From contig SXHS01000133.1 in assembly GCA_005773145.1 (NCBI GenBank), positions 1-18,035 of the forward strand: DNA of 18,035 nucleotides. The letters run 5' to 3'. Origin of the DNA: Planctomycetaceae bacterium (lineage in GTDB: Bacteria; Planctomycetota; Planctomycetia; Pirellulales; Pirellulaceae). Shown piece by piece: positions 1-6,930 of this stretch. Every line of letters starts with the position of its first letter. Within the stretch, counting starts at the first letter, position 1. Below the pieces are notes generated by a model that worked only from the letters and a program-made list of their open reading frames with translations, did not search any database and was not told the origin of the DNA. The position numbers and the translations under genes were made by a program.

Positions 1-384
1 CGCACGCGAGCACCGACCGCCCCATTTTCCGACTTGTGTGGTACAACGAGCCGCCAAGGGGAGGGAGCCAGATCGGGGGACTCAGAGGATGATTGAGGAT
101 GGTTGACTGGAACAGGATTTCCGGTTCGTGGCACTAGCCCCCGATTCTCCAGGGAGACCATTCCCGAACCGCCAACCGAACGCGAACGCGTTCCGGTTGA
201 TGAGATGCCATGCACGCACCGCCGGCGCGCTCAACAGGTACTCCGCCCGGGAGCAAGCGGCCCAATGAAATATCCGTCACGTGTGTTCGCGCTTCGGAGC
301 TCGAGGTTACTTGTGTGGTACGATTGGGTTTTGCAGATTATTGCTATTTGACGACTACAACCGATCTTTGGGGAGTTGGCGAAG
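1..384. other. Non-coding leader upstream of apt, rich in inverted repeats
   Basis: No convincing gene is seen here; short open frames lack ribosome binding sites and recognisable protein character. The stretch holds several inverted repeats: 71-79 pairs with 138-146 (one G-T wobble), continued outward by 64-67 with 147-150; 152-155 pairs with 162-165; and 174-183 pairs with 188-198 around a GAAC loop with one bulge. A 13-base direct repeat, ACTTGTGTGGTAC, occurs at 32-44 and 309-321. The region could hold the terminator of a gene to the left, the apt promoter, or a structured RNA. I could not match it to a known RNA family. Confidence 0.5.
174..198 (+). terminator. Strong hairpin, possible terminator of a gene left of the window
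   Basis: AACCGAACGC (174-183) pairs with GCGTTCCGGTT (188-198) around a GAAC loop, with one bulged base. No T-run follows, so it is not a classical intrinsic terminator. It could instead be part of a leader structure or an RNA-processing site. The pairing is seen directly in the sequence; the role is inference. Confidence 0.3.
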
Positions 385-921
385 ATGACCGCATGCGAGA
401 CACCGCGACTGACTGATTTCATCCGCGAGATCCCGGACTTTCCTCGCCCGGGAATTCTGTTCCGAGATATCACCCCCTTGTTGGCTTCACCATTGGCCTT
501 TCACAAGGCGATTGATGATCTGGCGGCCCACTTCGCGCACGGGCAGATTGATGTGGTAGTAGCGGCTGAGGCACGAGGCTTCATCTTTGCGGCCCCTCTG
601 GCGTTGCGGTTGAAGGCCGGTTTCGTGCCGGTCCGCAAACCGGGCAAATTGCCCGCCGATACCCACGCCTTTCACTACGAATTGGAATACGGCACCGATA
701 CGCTGGAGATCCACATCGATGGCATTCGCCCGCACCAAAAGGTACTGATCGTGGATGACCTATTGGCAACCGGCGGTACCATCGAGGCCTGTTTGCGGCT
801 CGTTGAACGGGTCGGCGCCACGGTCGTGGGCTGTGCGTTCTTAATCGAGTTAACAAGCCTGCAGGGACGACAACGTATTCCCGTTGAGGATGTTTTCAGT
901 TTGATTCGCTACGATTCGTGA
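385..921 (+). CDS. apt: Adenine phosphoribosyltransferase
   Basis: Apt salvages adenine in the cytoplasm, joining it to PRPP to give AMP and pyrophosphate. The protein is 178 residues, close to the E. coli length of about 183. The type I phosphoribosyltransferase PRPP loop is clear at residues 120-132 (VLIVDDLLATGGT), with the two acidic residues followed by ATGGT. The Apt-typical AEARGFIF (61-68) and RKPGKLP (84-90) segments are also present, as is the N-terminal IPDFPRPGILFRDITPLL region. ATG at 385 is chosen over an in-frame TTG at 376 because a GGGGAG ribosome binding site ends nine bases before the ATG but directly abuts the TTG. The gene is convergent with the M32 carboxypeptidase, the two stop codons being only 7 bases apart, so no separate terminator fits between them. 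The assignment is secure from family motifs. Confidence 0.95.
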   Translation: MTACETPRLTDFIREIPDFPRPGILFRDITPLLASPLAFHKAIDDLAAHFAHGQIDVVVAAEARGFIFAAPLALRLKAGFVPVRKPGKLPADTHAFHYELEYGTDTLEIHIDGIRPHQKVLIVDDLLATGGTIEACLRLVERVGATVVGCAFLIELTSLQGRQRIPVEDVFSLIRYDS

Positions 922-928
922 GACCAAG

Positions 929-2452
929 CTATTGGCTGAGGCCATACAAAGGGGCGAGCTTGCCGCGCAGGTAGTCGGTCAACGCGGTTGGCGAAATGGG
1001 ACCGCCGGTAATGCTTTGCACCAACTCCGCAGGCAAGAATCGCTGGCCATGACGAAAGATGTGCTGACTGAGCCAATCGCGTAGCGGCGTGAACTCTCCC
1101 CGTCGCACGTCGTCGTCCCAACCGGGATGCTGCTGGCGAAATGCGGCGATCCACTGAGCTGCGTAGATGTTCCCCAGGGTATAGGTCGGGAAGTAGCCGA
1201 GTGCGCCGCCACTCCAATGGATATCCTGCAGAACGCCCTCTCCATCATGTTGCGGCGTTACGCCCAGGTAGTCGCGATACTTTTCATTCCAGACGCCGGG
1301 AAGGTCTGCAACCGTCAGCTGTTCGTTGATGAGCGCTTGCTCCAACTCGAAACGGATGATGATGTGCAGATTGTACGTCACCTCATCCGCTTCCACGCGA
1401 ATCAGGGATGGTTGCACGTGATTGACGGCCCAATGCAGCTCAGGAAGGGACACGTCCGCCAGTGTCTGAGCGAAGTGTTGCCGCGCGATGGGAAACGCGA
1501 ACTCCCAGAAGGCCGGACTTCGTCCCACCATATTTTCCCACAGTCGTGATTGGGATTCGTGGATGCCCAGCGATACGGCGGATCCCAGCGGCATCCCAAA
1601 AGCGTCCGTGGACAATCCCTGTTCGTAAATACCGTGCCCCGCTTCGTGCATCACGCCGAAGAAGGATTCGGAAAAATGGTTCTCGCTGTAGCGAGTCGTT
1701 AAGCGACAATCGTGGGGAGCCAGTCCGGAACAGAAGGGGTGCGCACTGACATCTAAGCGACCACGACGAAAGTCGAATCCGATGGCAGTGGCCAACTGGC
1801 GCCCGAATTGCTGCTGGGAGTCCACGGCATATTGGCGGCGCAAGATTTCGACGGGGGCCGAACGGCCGCAATCGGCAATTGCTTGAACCAACGGGACCAA
1901 TTGTCGCCGCAAAGCATCCAACGTTTGCGTCACTTCCGCCGTGGAAGCCTCTGGCTCGTATTCGTCCAACAGGGCATCGTAGCGGCATTGTGGGTAGCCG
2001 AGGGCCTCGGCTTGTTCAATCTTCAAGCGAACGATTTTTTCCAAGTGGGGCTTAAACGTGGCATATTGCCGAGTGCGACGCGCTTCGACCCACGCGGCTT
2101 GACCTAAGACGGATGCCCTTGCCAATTCCTCCACGAGTGATGCGGGGATTCGGCACTGCTTTTGATACTGGCGACGCAGCCACCAGATGGTCGCGCCGGC
2201 GTCCTGGTGTCGGTCCTGCGCTAACGGACCAGCTGAGAGCGACTCCAGCCACGCTCCAAGTTGCGGATCCGTTTGTCGCTCGTGCAGAAGCCCGGCCACT
2301 TGGGCCAGTTGTTCCGCCCGCCATGGTCCGGCTGGTGTCGGCATGCAGGTTTGTTCATCCCAGTGCAAAAGATGGCGTGTGGACTCCAATAGGGCCGTTT
2401 GGCGCGCATGGTGGCAGAGGCGTTCGTAAGTCTGCTGATCCGAGCTGGACAT
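929..2452 (-). CDS. M32-family metallocarboxypeptidase (carboxypeptidase Taq type)
   Basis: This is a zinc-dependent carboxypeptidase that removes C-terminal residues from peptides, probably in the cytoplasm since no signal peptide is seen. The 507 residues match the usual family size of about 500. The signature motifs of family M32 appear in order: HPF (238-240), DxRxT as DCRLT (248-252), the zinc site HEAGH (269-273) with catalytic E270, HES followed by SRLWEN with the third ligand probably E299, then IRVEAD, and GVLQDIHW near the C-terminus. The ATG at 2452 is preceded on the minus strand by AAGGA about 11 bases away. The gene is divergent from the BshB1-type deacetylase across a 133-base gap and convergent with apt. 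Specificity within the family cannot be read from sequence. Confidence 0.93.
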   Translation of the reverse strand: MSSSDQQTYERLCHHARQTALLESTRHLLHWDEQTCMPTPAGPWRAEQLAQVAGLLHERQTDPQLGAWLESLSAGPLAQDRHQDAGATIWWLRRQYQKQCRIPASLVEELARASVLGQAAWVEARRTRQYATFKPHLEKIVRLKIEQAEALGYPQCRYDALLDEYEPEASTAEVTQTLDALRRQLVPLVQAIADCGRSAPVEILRRQYAVDSQQQFGRQLATAIGFDFRRGRLDVSAHPFCSGLAPHDCRLTTRYSENHFSESFFGVMHEAGHGIYEQGLSTDAFGMPLGSAVSLGIHESQSRLWENMVGRSPAFWEFAFPIARQHFAQTLADVSLPELHWAVNHVQPSLIRVEADEVTYNLHIIIRFELEQALINEQLTVADLPGVWNEKYRDYLGVTPQHDGEGVLQDIHWSGGALGYFPTYTLGNIYAAQWIAAFRQQHPGWDDDVRRGEFTPLRDWLSQHIFRHGQRFLPAELVQSITGGPISPTALTDYLRGKLAPLYGLSQ

Positions 2453-2585
2453 GGGGGTTGGATTCCTTCAAGCTGCTTGTAGGGATGGGCCATCTTGGCC
2501 ATGCGCGATTGGCCATGCGCGGGAGTACTCCGCGCGATGACTTGTGACCCGCGCGGTGTTTTGGCACGACGAGGGGGACGTACGC
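2453..2585. promoter_or_regulatory. Divergent intergenic region with tandem 14-base repeat and palindrome
   Basis: The gap separates the M32 peptidase (-) from the deacetylase (+) and must hold both 5' regions. TTGGCCATGCGCG occurs twice, at 2495-2507 and 2509-2521, as a near-perfect 14-base tandem duplication. Directly after it lies the palindrome GGAGTACTCC (2522-2531), flanked by GCGCG and CGCGC arms that extend the symmetry with one bulged base. This could be an operator or a hairpin in the deacetylase 5' leader. I cannot assign -35/-10 boxes with confidence. Confidence 0.4.
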
Positions 2586-3275
2586 ATGTTGGACGTGTTG
2601 ATTATTGCACCTCACCCCGATGATGCGGAACTGGGGATGGGGGGGACCATCTGCAAGTTCGTGGCTGCCGGGTGGCAGGTCGGCGTGTTGGATCTGACGA
2701 ATGGCGAGCCGACGCCACACGGAAGCGTGGAGGTTCGCGCTCAAGAGACGCAGGCCGCCACCCAGACCTTGGGACTCCGTTGGCGGGAAAACTTGGGGCT
2801 GCCGAATCGCAGTCTTCAACCCACCCTGGAGGCCCGCGCCCAGCTGGCGGCCGTGTTGCGACGGACACGGCCACGTTGGCTATTTGCCCCCTATTGGGTG
2901 GATGCCCACCCCGATCATGTGGCCGCGACGCAGTTGATCGAGGAAGCCCGCTTTTGGTCCAAGCTAACCAAGTCGGACCTGCCCGGCGAGCCGCACCATC
3001 CCGCGCGGGTCTTTTACTACTTTTGCGTCCACCTGCGACTGGCGGTACAGCCTGCTTTTATCATCGATATCTCACAGCACTGGTCCACGAAGTTGGCCTC
3101 ATTGGAATGCTATCGGAGCCAGTTTCTGGTGGGTCGCCCCACGGAGCCCGTGAGTTTCCTGGAGGGCCAACGCTTGCAAGCGGCACATTGGGGCCATCTG
3201 ATCGGCCGAGCGTACGGTGAGCCGTTCGCCGTCCGCGAGCCGCTGGGCCTCGAGGACATGGCGAGCGTCATTTAG
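2586..3275 (+). CDS. bshB1: LmbE/PIG-L family deacetylase, BshB1-like
   Basis: Proteins of this type remove an acetyl group from an N-acetylglucosamine conjugate; BshB1 deacetylates GlcNAc-malate in bacillithiol synthesis. The 229-residue protein starts with the zinc-site motif APHPDDAELGMGG (H10, D12, D13). The third metal ligand is probably H111 in AHPDHVAA (107-114). The TNGEPTPHGS segment, the KLTKSDLPGEPHHPARVFYYF stretch (parts of 126-146) and the YRSQF segment (176-180) fit the BshB1 subfamily rather than MshB or mycothiol conjugate amidases. An upstream in-frame GTG at 2544 exists, but ATG 2586 has a GAGGGGG ribosome binding site eight bases before it and gives the normal N-terminus. 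No bshA or bshC is in the window, so the thiol pathway is inferred only from the family; another GlcNAc-conjugate substrate remains possible. Confidence 0.8.
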   Translation: MLDVLIIAPHPDDAELGMGGTICKFVAAGWQVGVLDLTNGEPTPHGSVEVRAQETQAATQTLGLRWRENLGLPNRSLQPTLEARAQLAAVLRRTRPRWLFAPYWVDAHPDHVAATQLIEEARFWSKLTKSDLPGEPHHPARVFYYFCVHLRLAVQPAFIIDISQHWSTKLASLECYRSQFLVGRPTEPVSFLEGQRLQAAHWGHLIGRAYGEPFAVREPLGLEDMASVI

Positions 3276-3601
3276 AGTTGTGGTGATCCATCGCACGCGG
3301 CGCCGCACGGGACATGTCGCCTTCACCGACGGTCGAGCATGCATGCCAACGGATCATCATGATTCAACGAGTGCCGTGGCGATGCTAGCGTCACTACAAA
3401 CGGCATGCCTCTTTGAGTTCCTGAATCAACAGGATCGATTACAGGAAGTGTACCGAATCTGCCGATAAGGGACCTGCACTGATTTCTCGTGGTTCAATGG
3501 ACGACGGCTGCGACCTCAACCGGGGCGCTTTTGCGATGCCGCTGTGAATCGAACCGCGAATTGCTACGGGGGGGCCCGTCGCATTCAGTTGGTATCAGGC
3601 A
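3276..3601. other. Non-coding gap between deacetylase and lipoprotein genes
   Basis: No gene is supported in these 326 bases. Small inverted repeats are visible: TCCTG/CAGGA at 3419-3434 around a six-base loop, and ACGGG/CCCGT at 3566-3579 around four further G residues, giving a run of seven G. No recognisable promoter, terminator with a T-run, or RNA gene is seen. Confidence 0.5.
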
Positions 3602-4588
3602 TTGACCCGCGCCGCGAAATGTATCGCATGGCTGTTAGTTCTGCTGGGGCAGTCCGGATGCATGCTGGTTCCGGATGTGGTCCATCAGCCGACCTATCAT
3701 AATCCATTCCCGCAGCTAGCACGGGTTGCCATTGTGCCGTTCTACAATTTGAGTACCGAGCCATCGGTACATCAGGACGAAGTGGCCATCGCCTACTACA
3801 ACGAGCTGCAAAAGATCCCCGGCTTCGAGGTTGTGCCGGTGGGGGTGACCAAGCGGGCCATGCTGGACCACCAATTGGCCGGCAATTCTCCCGAGGACTT
3901 TCGCCGCTTGGCGCAGATCTTGAACGTGGATGTGGTCTTGGTGGGGGCGGTCACGGAGTACTCGCCCTACTACCCGCCGCGCCTGGGCCTGGCGGTGAAT
4001 TGGTACGCGGCCAATCCGTGCTTTCATCCGATTCCTCCCGGCTATGGATTGCCCTGGGGTACCTCACAGGAAGAGTACATACCACAACCTTTGGTAGACG
4101 AAGCTGAGTTTGCTTTGGCGCGTGCTCAACTACGCACCCAAACTCCAGGTGCGGGTGGTGCGCCGGCAACGGTTGCGGCTCTAGCGGCGCCAGCCGCCGC
4201 CGCGATTGCTGCAACTCCTACGGTTGATGCCACCGCTGCAAATGAATCGACCGGGACAGAATTGCCCGCGGATTGGCCGGATCCTACAGGATTCATCCCA
4301 GAGCCACCGAGCAATACGCGCCCGACGTGTCAGCCACAGAGCGAACCGATCATCACTCATGTGCGAATCTACCACGGAAATGACGCGAAATTCACGGCTG
4401 CGCTGGAGCAGTATCACTACTTGCAAGACGAAGCGCGATTTGGTGGCTGGCAAGGCTATCTGCAACGCAGCGAAGATTTCCTCCGTTTCTGCTGTCATCT
4501 GCACCTAACGGAAACCCTAGCCGCGCGAGGTGGCGCTGGAAAAAGCGAAGTGGTGTGGCGCTGGCCGATCGGCCGATATGAGCGGTAG
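3602..4588 (+). CDS. Putative lipoprotein with TolB-N/CsgG-like alpha-beta domain
   Basis: This is a 328-residue predicted envelope lipoprotein of unknown function. Residues 9-20 form a short hydrophobic segment ending in LGQSGC, an imperfect lipobox with the putative lipidated Cys20. Residues 40-120 (ARVAIVPFYNLS to VDVVLVGAVTEYSPYYPPRLG) look like the alpha-beta fold shared by TolB N-terminal and CsgG/GNA1162-type lipoproteins, but this rests on pattern only. An Ala/Pro/Thr-rich linker spans about 183-215. The C-terminal part (250-328) holds HVRIYHGNDAKF and several aromatic residues. TTG 3602 is the only usual start in frame after an upstream TGA at 3545; its ribosome binding site is weak, so the N-terminus is uncertain. 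It lies just upstream of an 81-residue conserved protein, and the two may be co-transcribed. Confidence 0.7.
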   Translation: MTRAAKCIAWLLVLLGQSGCMLVPDVVHQPTYHNPFPQLARVAIVPFYNLSTEPSVHQDEVAIAYYNELQKIPGFEVVPVGVTKRAMLDHQLAGNSPEDFRRLAQILNVDVVLVGAVTEYSPYYPPRLGLAVNWYAANPCFHPIPPGYGLPWGTSQEEYIPQPLVDEAEFALARAQLRTQTPGAGGAPATVAALAAPAAAAIAATPTVDATAANESTGTELPADWPDPTGFIPEPPSNTRPTCQPQSEPIITHVRIYHGNDAKFTAALEQYHYLQDEARFGGWQGYLQRSEDFLRFCCHLHLTETLAARGGAGKSEVVWRWPIGRYER

Positions 4589-4597
4589 GAAGATGGC

Positions 4598-4629
4598 ATG
4601 CCGCGCGACACGCTCGCCGCGTACGGCAT
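4598..4629 (+). other. Intercistronic hairpin
   Basis: ATGCCGCGCG (4598-4607) pairs with CGCG plus CGGCAT (4618-4621 and 4624-4629), with a bulged TA and a 10-base loop. It starts 10 bases after the lipoprotein stop and ends before the ribosome binding site of the next gene. It has no T-run. It could weaken read-through or stabilise the upstream transcript; the role is inference. Confidence 0.35.
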
Positions 4630-4667
4630 TCGAATGGTGACGGGTGTCGATCAGGAGAAACAAGGCC

Positions 4668-4913
4668 GTGACTCAAGATATCAACGTGCTGGCATTGGTG
4701 AAGGGGAGTGAGCGATACATATTCTTGTACGACGACACAAGTCGTAACGAGACACTGCGCGTGCTGGGCCGATACGCGTCCAACCCGGAGCTAAGTTTCT
4801 CCTGGTACGACGCGGCGGTGCTCAGCCAACGGATTCGCCAGGACAGTGTCAAGCCTGCTGTCGCCGCAACCGCGGCCGCGCCGGCCCCCCGCTTTCGCCT
4901 GCCGCAAGCCTAA
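4668..4913 (+). CDS. Conserved small protein of unknown function
   Basis: This 81-residue protein begins MTQDINVLALVKGSERYIFLYDD. I recognise it only as resembling a small conserved planctomycete protein; no function can be named. The central part (about 3-55) has alternating hydrophobic and charged residues consistent with a compact alpha-beta fold (VLALVKG, YIFLYDD, ETLRVLGRYA, FSWYDAAVLSQRIR). The last 20 residues are Ala/Pro-rich and probably disordered. No signal peptide or membrane segment is seen, so it is likely cytoplasmic. GTG 4668 is chosen because AGGAG at 4653-4657 lies ten bases upstream; an earlier in-frame GTG at 4644 has no ribosome binding site and would include the AGGAG as coding sequence. 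The xerC-type gene follows after 45 bases, suggesting a shared transcript. Confidence 0.75.
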   Translation: MTQDINVLALVKGSERYIFLYDDTSRNETLRVLGRYASNPELSFSWYDAAVLSQRIRQDSVKPAVAATAAAPAPRFRLPQA

Positions 4914-4958
4914 GCCCCCCTACGTACTCCCTCCCCGCAACCCCGCCTCGCCATTCTC

Positions 4959-5867
4959 ATGGACGCCGCGATAGCCCGTTTTCTGCGTTTTATGCAGGTC
5001 GAGCGGAATGCGTCCCCTTTGACGATCAAGAGTTATCGCGAGGACTTGCAGTCGCTGCGGGAGTACTTCCAGGACGATGACGGCCAGGCGCCGTCTCCCG
5101 CGACGCTCACTACCGTAGTGCTTCGCGACTACGTGGCAGCGCTTCACAATGCGGGGTATGCGCGCGCCTCCGTGGCGCGACGAATGGCCAGCTTGCGCAG
5201 TTTTTTTCGCTTTGGACAGCGCGAGGGTTGGATTGACAACAATCCCGCGCGCCCGTTGCGCAACCCGCGAGCCGGGCGTTCGCTCCCGCACTTCCTCACC
5301 TGCGACGAACTTTCCAAGCTCTTGGAAACTCCCTCTCGCCATGAGTCCTTGGGGCTGCGCGATCGGGCTCTGCTCGAGATCATGTATTCCGCCGGGCTGC
5401 GCGTCAGCGAGTCGGTTGGCGTCAATGACGGCGACTTGGATTTGAAAGCGGGGGTCGTAAGGGTGCGGGGAAAGGGACGTCGTGAACGGTTTGGGCTTGT
5501 GGGACGCCACGCAGCCGGCGCGCTGCGGGCGTGGCTGGCGGTGCGGGAGGTACACCCACAGGCCGCTACCGGCCCCACAACGCCGCTCTTCGTCAATCGG
5601 TTCGGGCGTCGTCTGACCGTGCGCAGTGTGGCCCGTTCGTTGGAGAAACATCTGACGGTGGCGGGGCTTGATCAACGCACCACGCCACACACTTTGCGAC
5701 ATAGCTTTGCCACGCATCTGCTTGATCGAGGCGCGGACATCCGCAGTGTGCAAGAGCTGCTAGGGCACAAAAGCTTGCAGACCACGCAGATCTACACACA
5801 TGTGAGCACCGCCCGAGTATTGGAGGTGTACGACCGGGCGCATCCGCGTTCTAAACGGCGCGGCTAA
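4959..5867 (+). CDS. xerC: Tyrosine recombinase XerC/XerD
   Basis: Xer recombinases resolve chromosome dimers at dif, working with FtsK at the septum. The 302 residues match the family length of about 300. The N-terminal SAM-like core-binding domain is residues 1-90 (FLRFMQVERNASPLTIKSYREDLQSL). The C-terminal catalytic domain carries the full set of active-site residues: R148 in SAGLRVSE, K172 in the GKGRRER loop, H244 and R247 in TPHTLRHSFATH, H270 in ELLGHKSL, and nucleophile Y279 in TQIYTHV. The ATG at 4959 gives the standard N-terminus, although no clear ribosome binding site precedes it. XerC versus XerD cannot be decided without comparison to the second paralogue elsewhere in the genome. 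No integrase-type flanking att sites or cargo genes are seen, which favours a housekeeping Xer. Confidence 0.92.
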   Translation: MDAAIARFLRFMQVERNASPLTIKSYREDLQSLREYFQDDDGQAPSPATLTTVVLRDYVAALHNAGYARASVARRMASLRSFFRFGQREGWIDNNPARPLRNPRAGRSLPHFLTCDELSKLLETPSRHESLGLRDRALLEIMYSAGLRVSESVGVNDGDLDLKAGVVRVRGKGRRERFGLVGRHAAGALRAWLAVREVHPQAATGPTTPLFVNRFGRRLTVRSVARSLEKHLTVAGLDQRTTPHTLRHSFATHLLDRGADIRSVQELLGHKSLQTTQIYTHVSTARVLEVYDRAHPRSKRRG

Positions 5868-5889
5868 TTGCGGCCATCTCCGTGGCACC

Positions 5890-5939
5890 GGCTGGAGCCC
5901 TAGGTCACGCGGCTTCCACGGGCTGGAAGCCTAGGTCAC
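5890..5939. repeat. Two-unit intergenic repeat, 31-base period (first copy)
   Basis: The 77-base gap between convergent xerC and the NarL-type regulator holds two related units, GGCTGGAGCCCTAGGTCAC at 5890-5908 and GGCTGGAAGCCTAGGTCAC at 5921-5939, 31 bases apart. The second unit plus the spacer forms a perfect 8-base hairpin, GGCTTCCA (5911-5918) with TGGAAGCC (5924-5931), loop of five. A related pair with the same period lies at 10514-10565, also between convergent genes. A role as a bidirectional terminator or a mobile small repeat is inference. Confidence 0.7.
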
Positions 5940-5943
5940 TGTG

Positions 5944-6573
5944 TTAGACGAGTCCCCGACGCACGGCCCAGACGGCCAATTGCGTACGGTCCTTGACGGC
6001 CAATTTGCGCAGGATTTTCTGAACGTGTTCCTTGACGGTGTCCACGCTGATCCCCAGCGATTGGCCGACTTCGCGATTGCTCAAGCCCAGTGCCACATGG
6101 CGCATTACCTGCAACTCGCGTGAAGTGACAAGATTATCCACATCGGACTTGGGAAATTTTTCCATCGACTTGCGGACCTTCTGCAGCAGGCTATCCGGTG
6201 CGGGCGCCTCACCGCGTGCCGCGCGCTGGATGGCAGCCAATAGCTCGTGGCGAGGGGACCCTTTGAGCAAGAAATCCTGCGCGCCCAACGCCACCGCGCG
6301 GGCAACGTACGTCGGGTTGTCGTACGTGGACAACATCACCACGGGCAATTGTGGCAACTCGCTACGAATGCGTTCCAACGCCAACAAGCCATCCGTCTCG
6401 GCCATGCGGACATCCATCACCACAATGTCGGGGCGAACGGCCAATGCCTTGGCCACGGCCTCATCGCCATCGGCAGCCTCCGCGACGACCGCTAGATCAG
6501 TTCCCTCGAATAGGCATGCCAGCCCCGAGCGAAGCATGGCATGATCATCAGCCACAAGAACTTTGATAGTCAT
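5944..6573 (-). CDS. NarL/FixJ-type response regulator with LuxR HTH
   Basis: This is a DNA-binding transcription factor activated by phosphorylation. The 209-residue protein has an N-terminal receiver domain (about 3-120) with acidic D9 and D10, phosphoacceptor D54 in VVMDVRM, S82 and K104 in the conserved switch positions. A LuxR-type HTH lies at about 145-205 (TSRELQVMRHVALGLSNREVGQSLGISVDTVKEHVQKILRKL; only the family pattern is cited). ATG 6573 gives the normal receiver start MTIKVLVADDH; a GTG at 6594 would add seven residues without a better ribosome binding site. It is divergent from an NtrC-type regulator across 357 bases. No histidine kinase is in the window, so it is an orphan here and its target genes are unknown. 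Confidence 0.9.
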   Translation of the reverse strand: MTIKVLVADDHAMLRSGLACLFEGTDLAVVAEAADGDEAVAKALAVRPDIVVMDVRMAETDGLLALERIRSELPQLPVVMLSTYDNPTYVARAVALGAQDFLLKGSPRHELLAAIQRAARGEAPAPDSLLQKVRKSMEKFPKSDVDNLVTSRELQVMRHVALGLSNREVGQSLGISVDTVKEHVQKILRKLAVKDRTQLAVWAVRRGLV

Positions 6574-6930
6574 AAATATTCTCGCCCCAGCCACCTAATG
6601 CCGCGATACCCTCCCACCGCTACCTTTATTCTAACCGTAACGCCCGGTAACCGCCAGCGATTCCAAGTGGAATGACCCCTGGCCGCTCATGGGGTGCGGC
6701 TGTGCCGTGGATGCCAATTTTGGCAGTTGTCGAGGGTGGGCGTGGCGGCCTGACAGGGCCGATTCGCCACGTGTTGACCGGGATCACCCGTAGCGTGTTG
6801 ACCGCAGCCCCCTCGTAACCTATCTATTGTCGACCGCTGGCGGGGACAAGGGCCGCGATACGTCGCAGGGCAGGTACCGCCGATAACCCACTTTCCGTGG
6901 CCCGTAACCCCAGGCAACCGCGAGCACCCC
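6574..6930. promoter_or_regulatory. Divergent regulatory region between two response regulators
   Basis: These 357 bases carry no supported gene. Features seen: a perfect inverted repeat ATTCCA-AG-TGGAAT at 6660-6673, closer to the NarL-type gene; and an 11-base direct repeat CGTGTTGACCG at 6770-6780 and 6794-6804 (24-base period), closer to the NtrC-type gene. The second copy contains TTGACC (6798-6803), followed after 17 bases by TATCTA (6821-6826), a plausible but weak sigma70-type promoter reading right. The repeats could be regulator binding sites. Confidence 0.45.

Noticed and set aside
110..150. tRNA-like GGTTCG segment
   Set aside because: GGTTCG resembles a T-loop, but no acceptor stem, anticodon arm or D-arm can be folded around it on either strand.
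1440..1988. 182-codon frame inside the M32 peptidase gene on the same strand, different frame
   Set aside because: It is an alternative frame within a gene carrying all M32 motifs; its Arg/Pro/Ser-rich composition marks a shadow frame.
3217..3468. 83-codon open frame overlapping the end of the deacetylase gene
   Set aside because: It starts inside the deacetylase in another frame, has no ribosome binding site and no recognisable protein character.
4920..5753. 277-codon open frame antisense to xerC
   Set aside because: It lies wholly opposite a gene with a complete set of catalytic residues, has no ribosome binding site or recognisable domain, and is typical of antisense frames in GC-rich coding DNA.
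5890..5939. Possible CRISPR remnant
   Set aside because: There are only two 19-base units 12 bases apart, no array, and no cas genes. The same pair occurs at a second locus, which fits an intergenic repeat family better.
6838..6856. Possible sigma54 (-24/-12) promoter before the NtrC-type gene
   Set aside because: TGGC is followed by a GC one base off the required spacing and lacks the TTGC element, so it does not meet the strict -24/-12 geometry.
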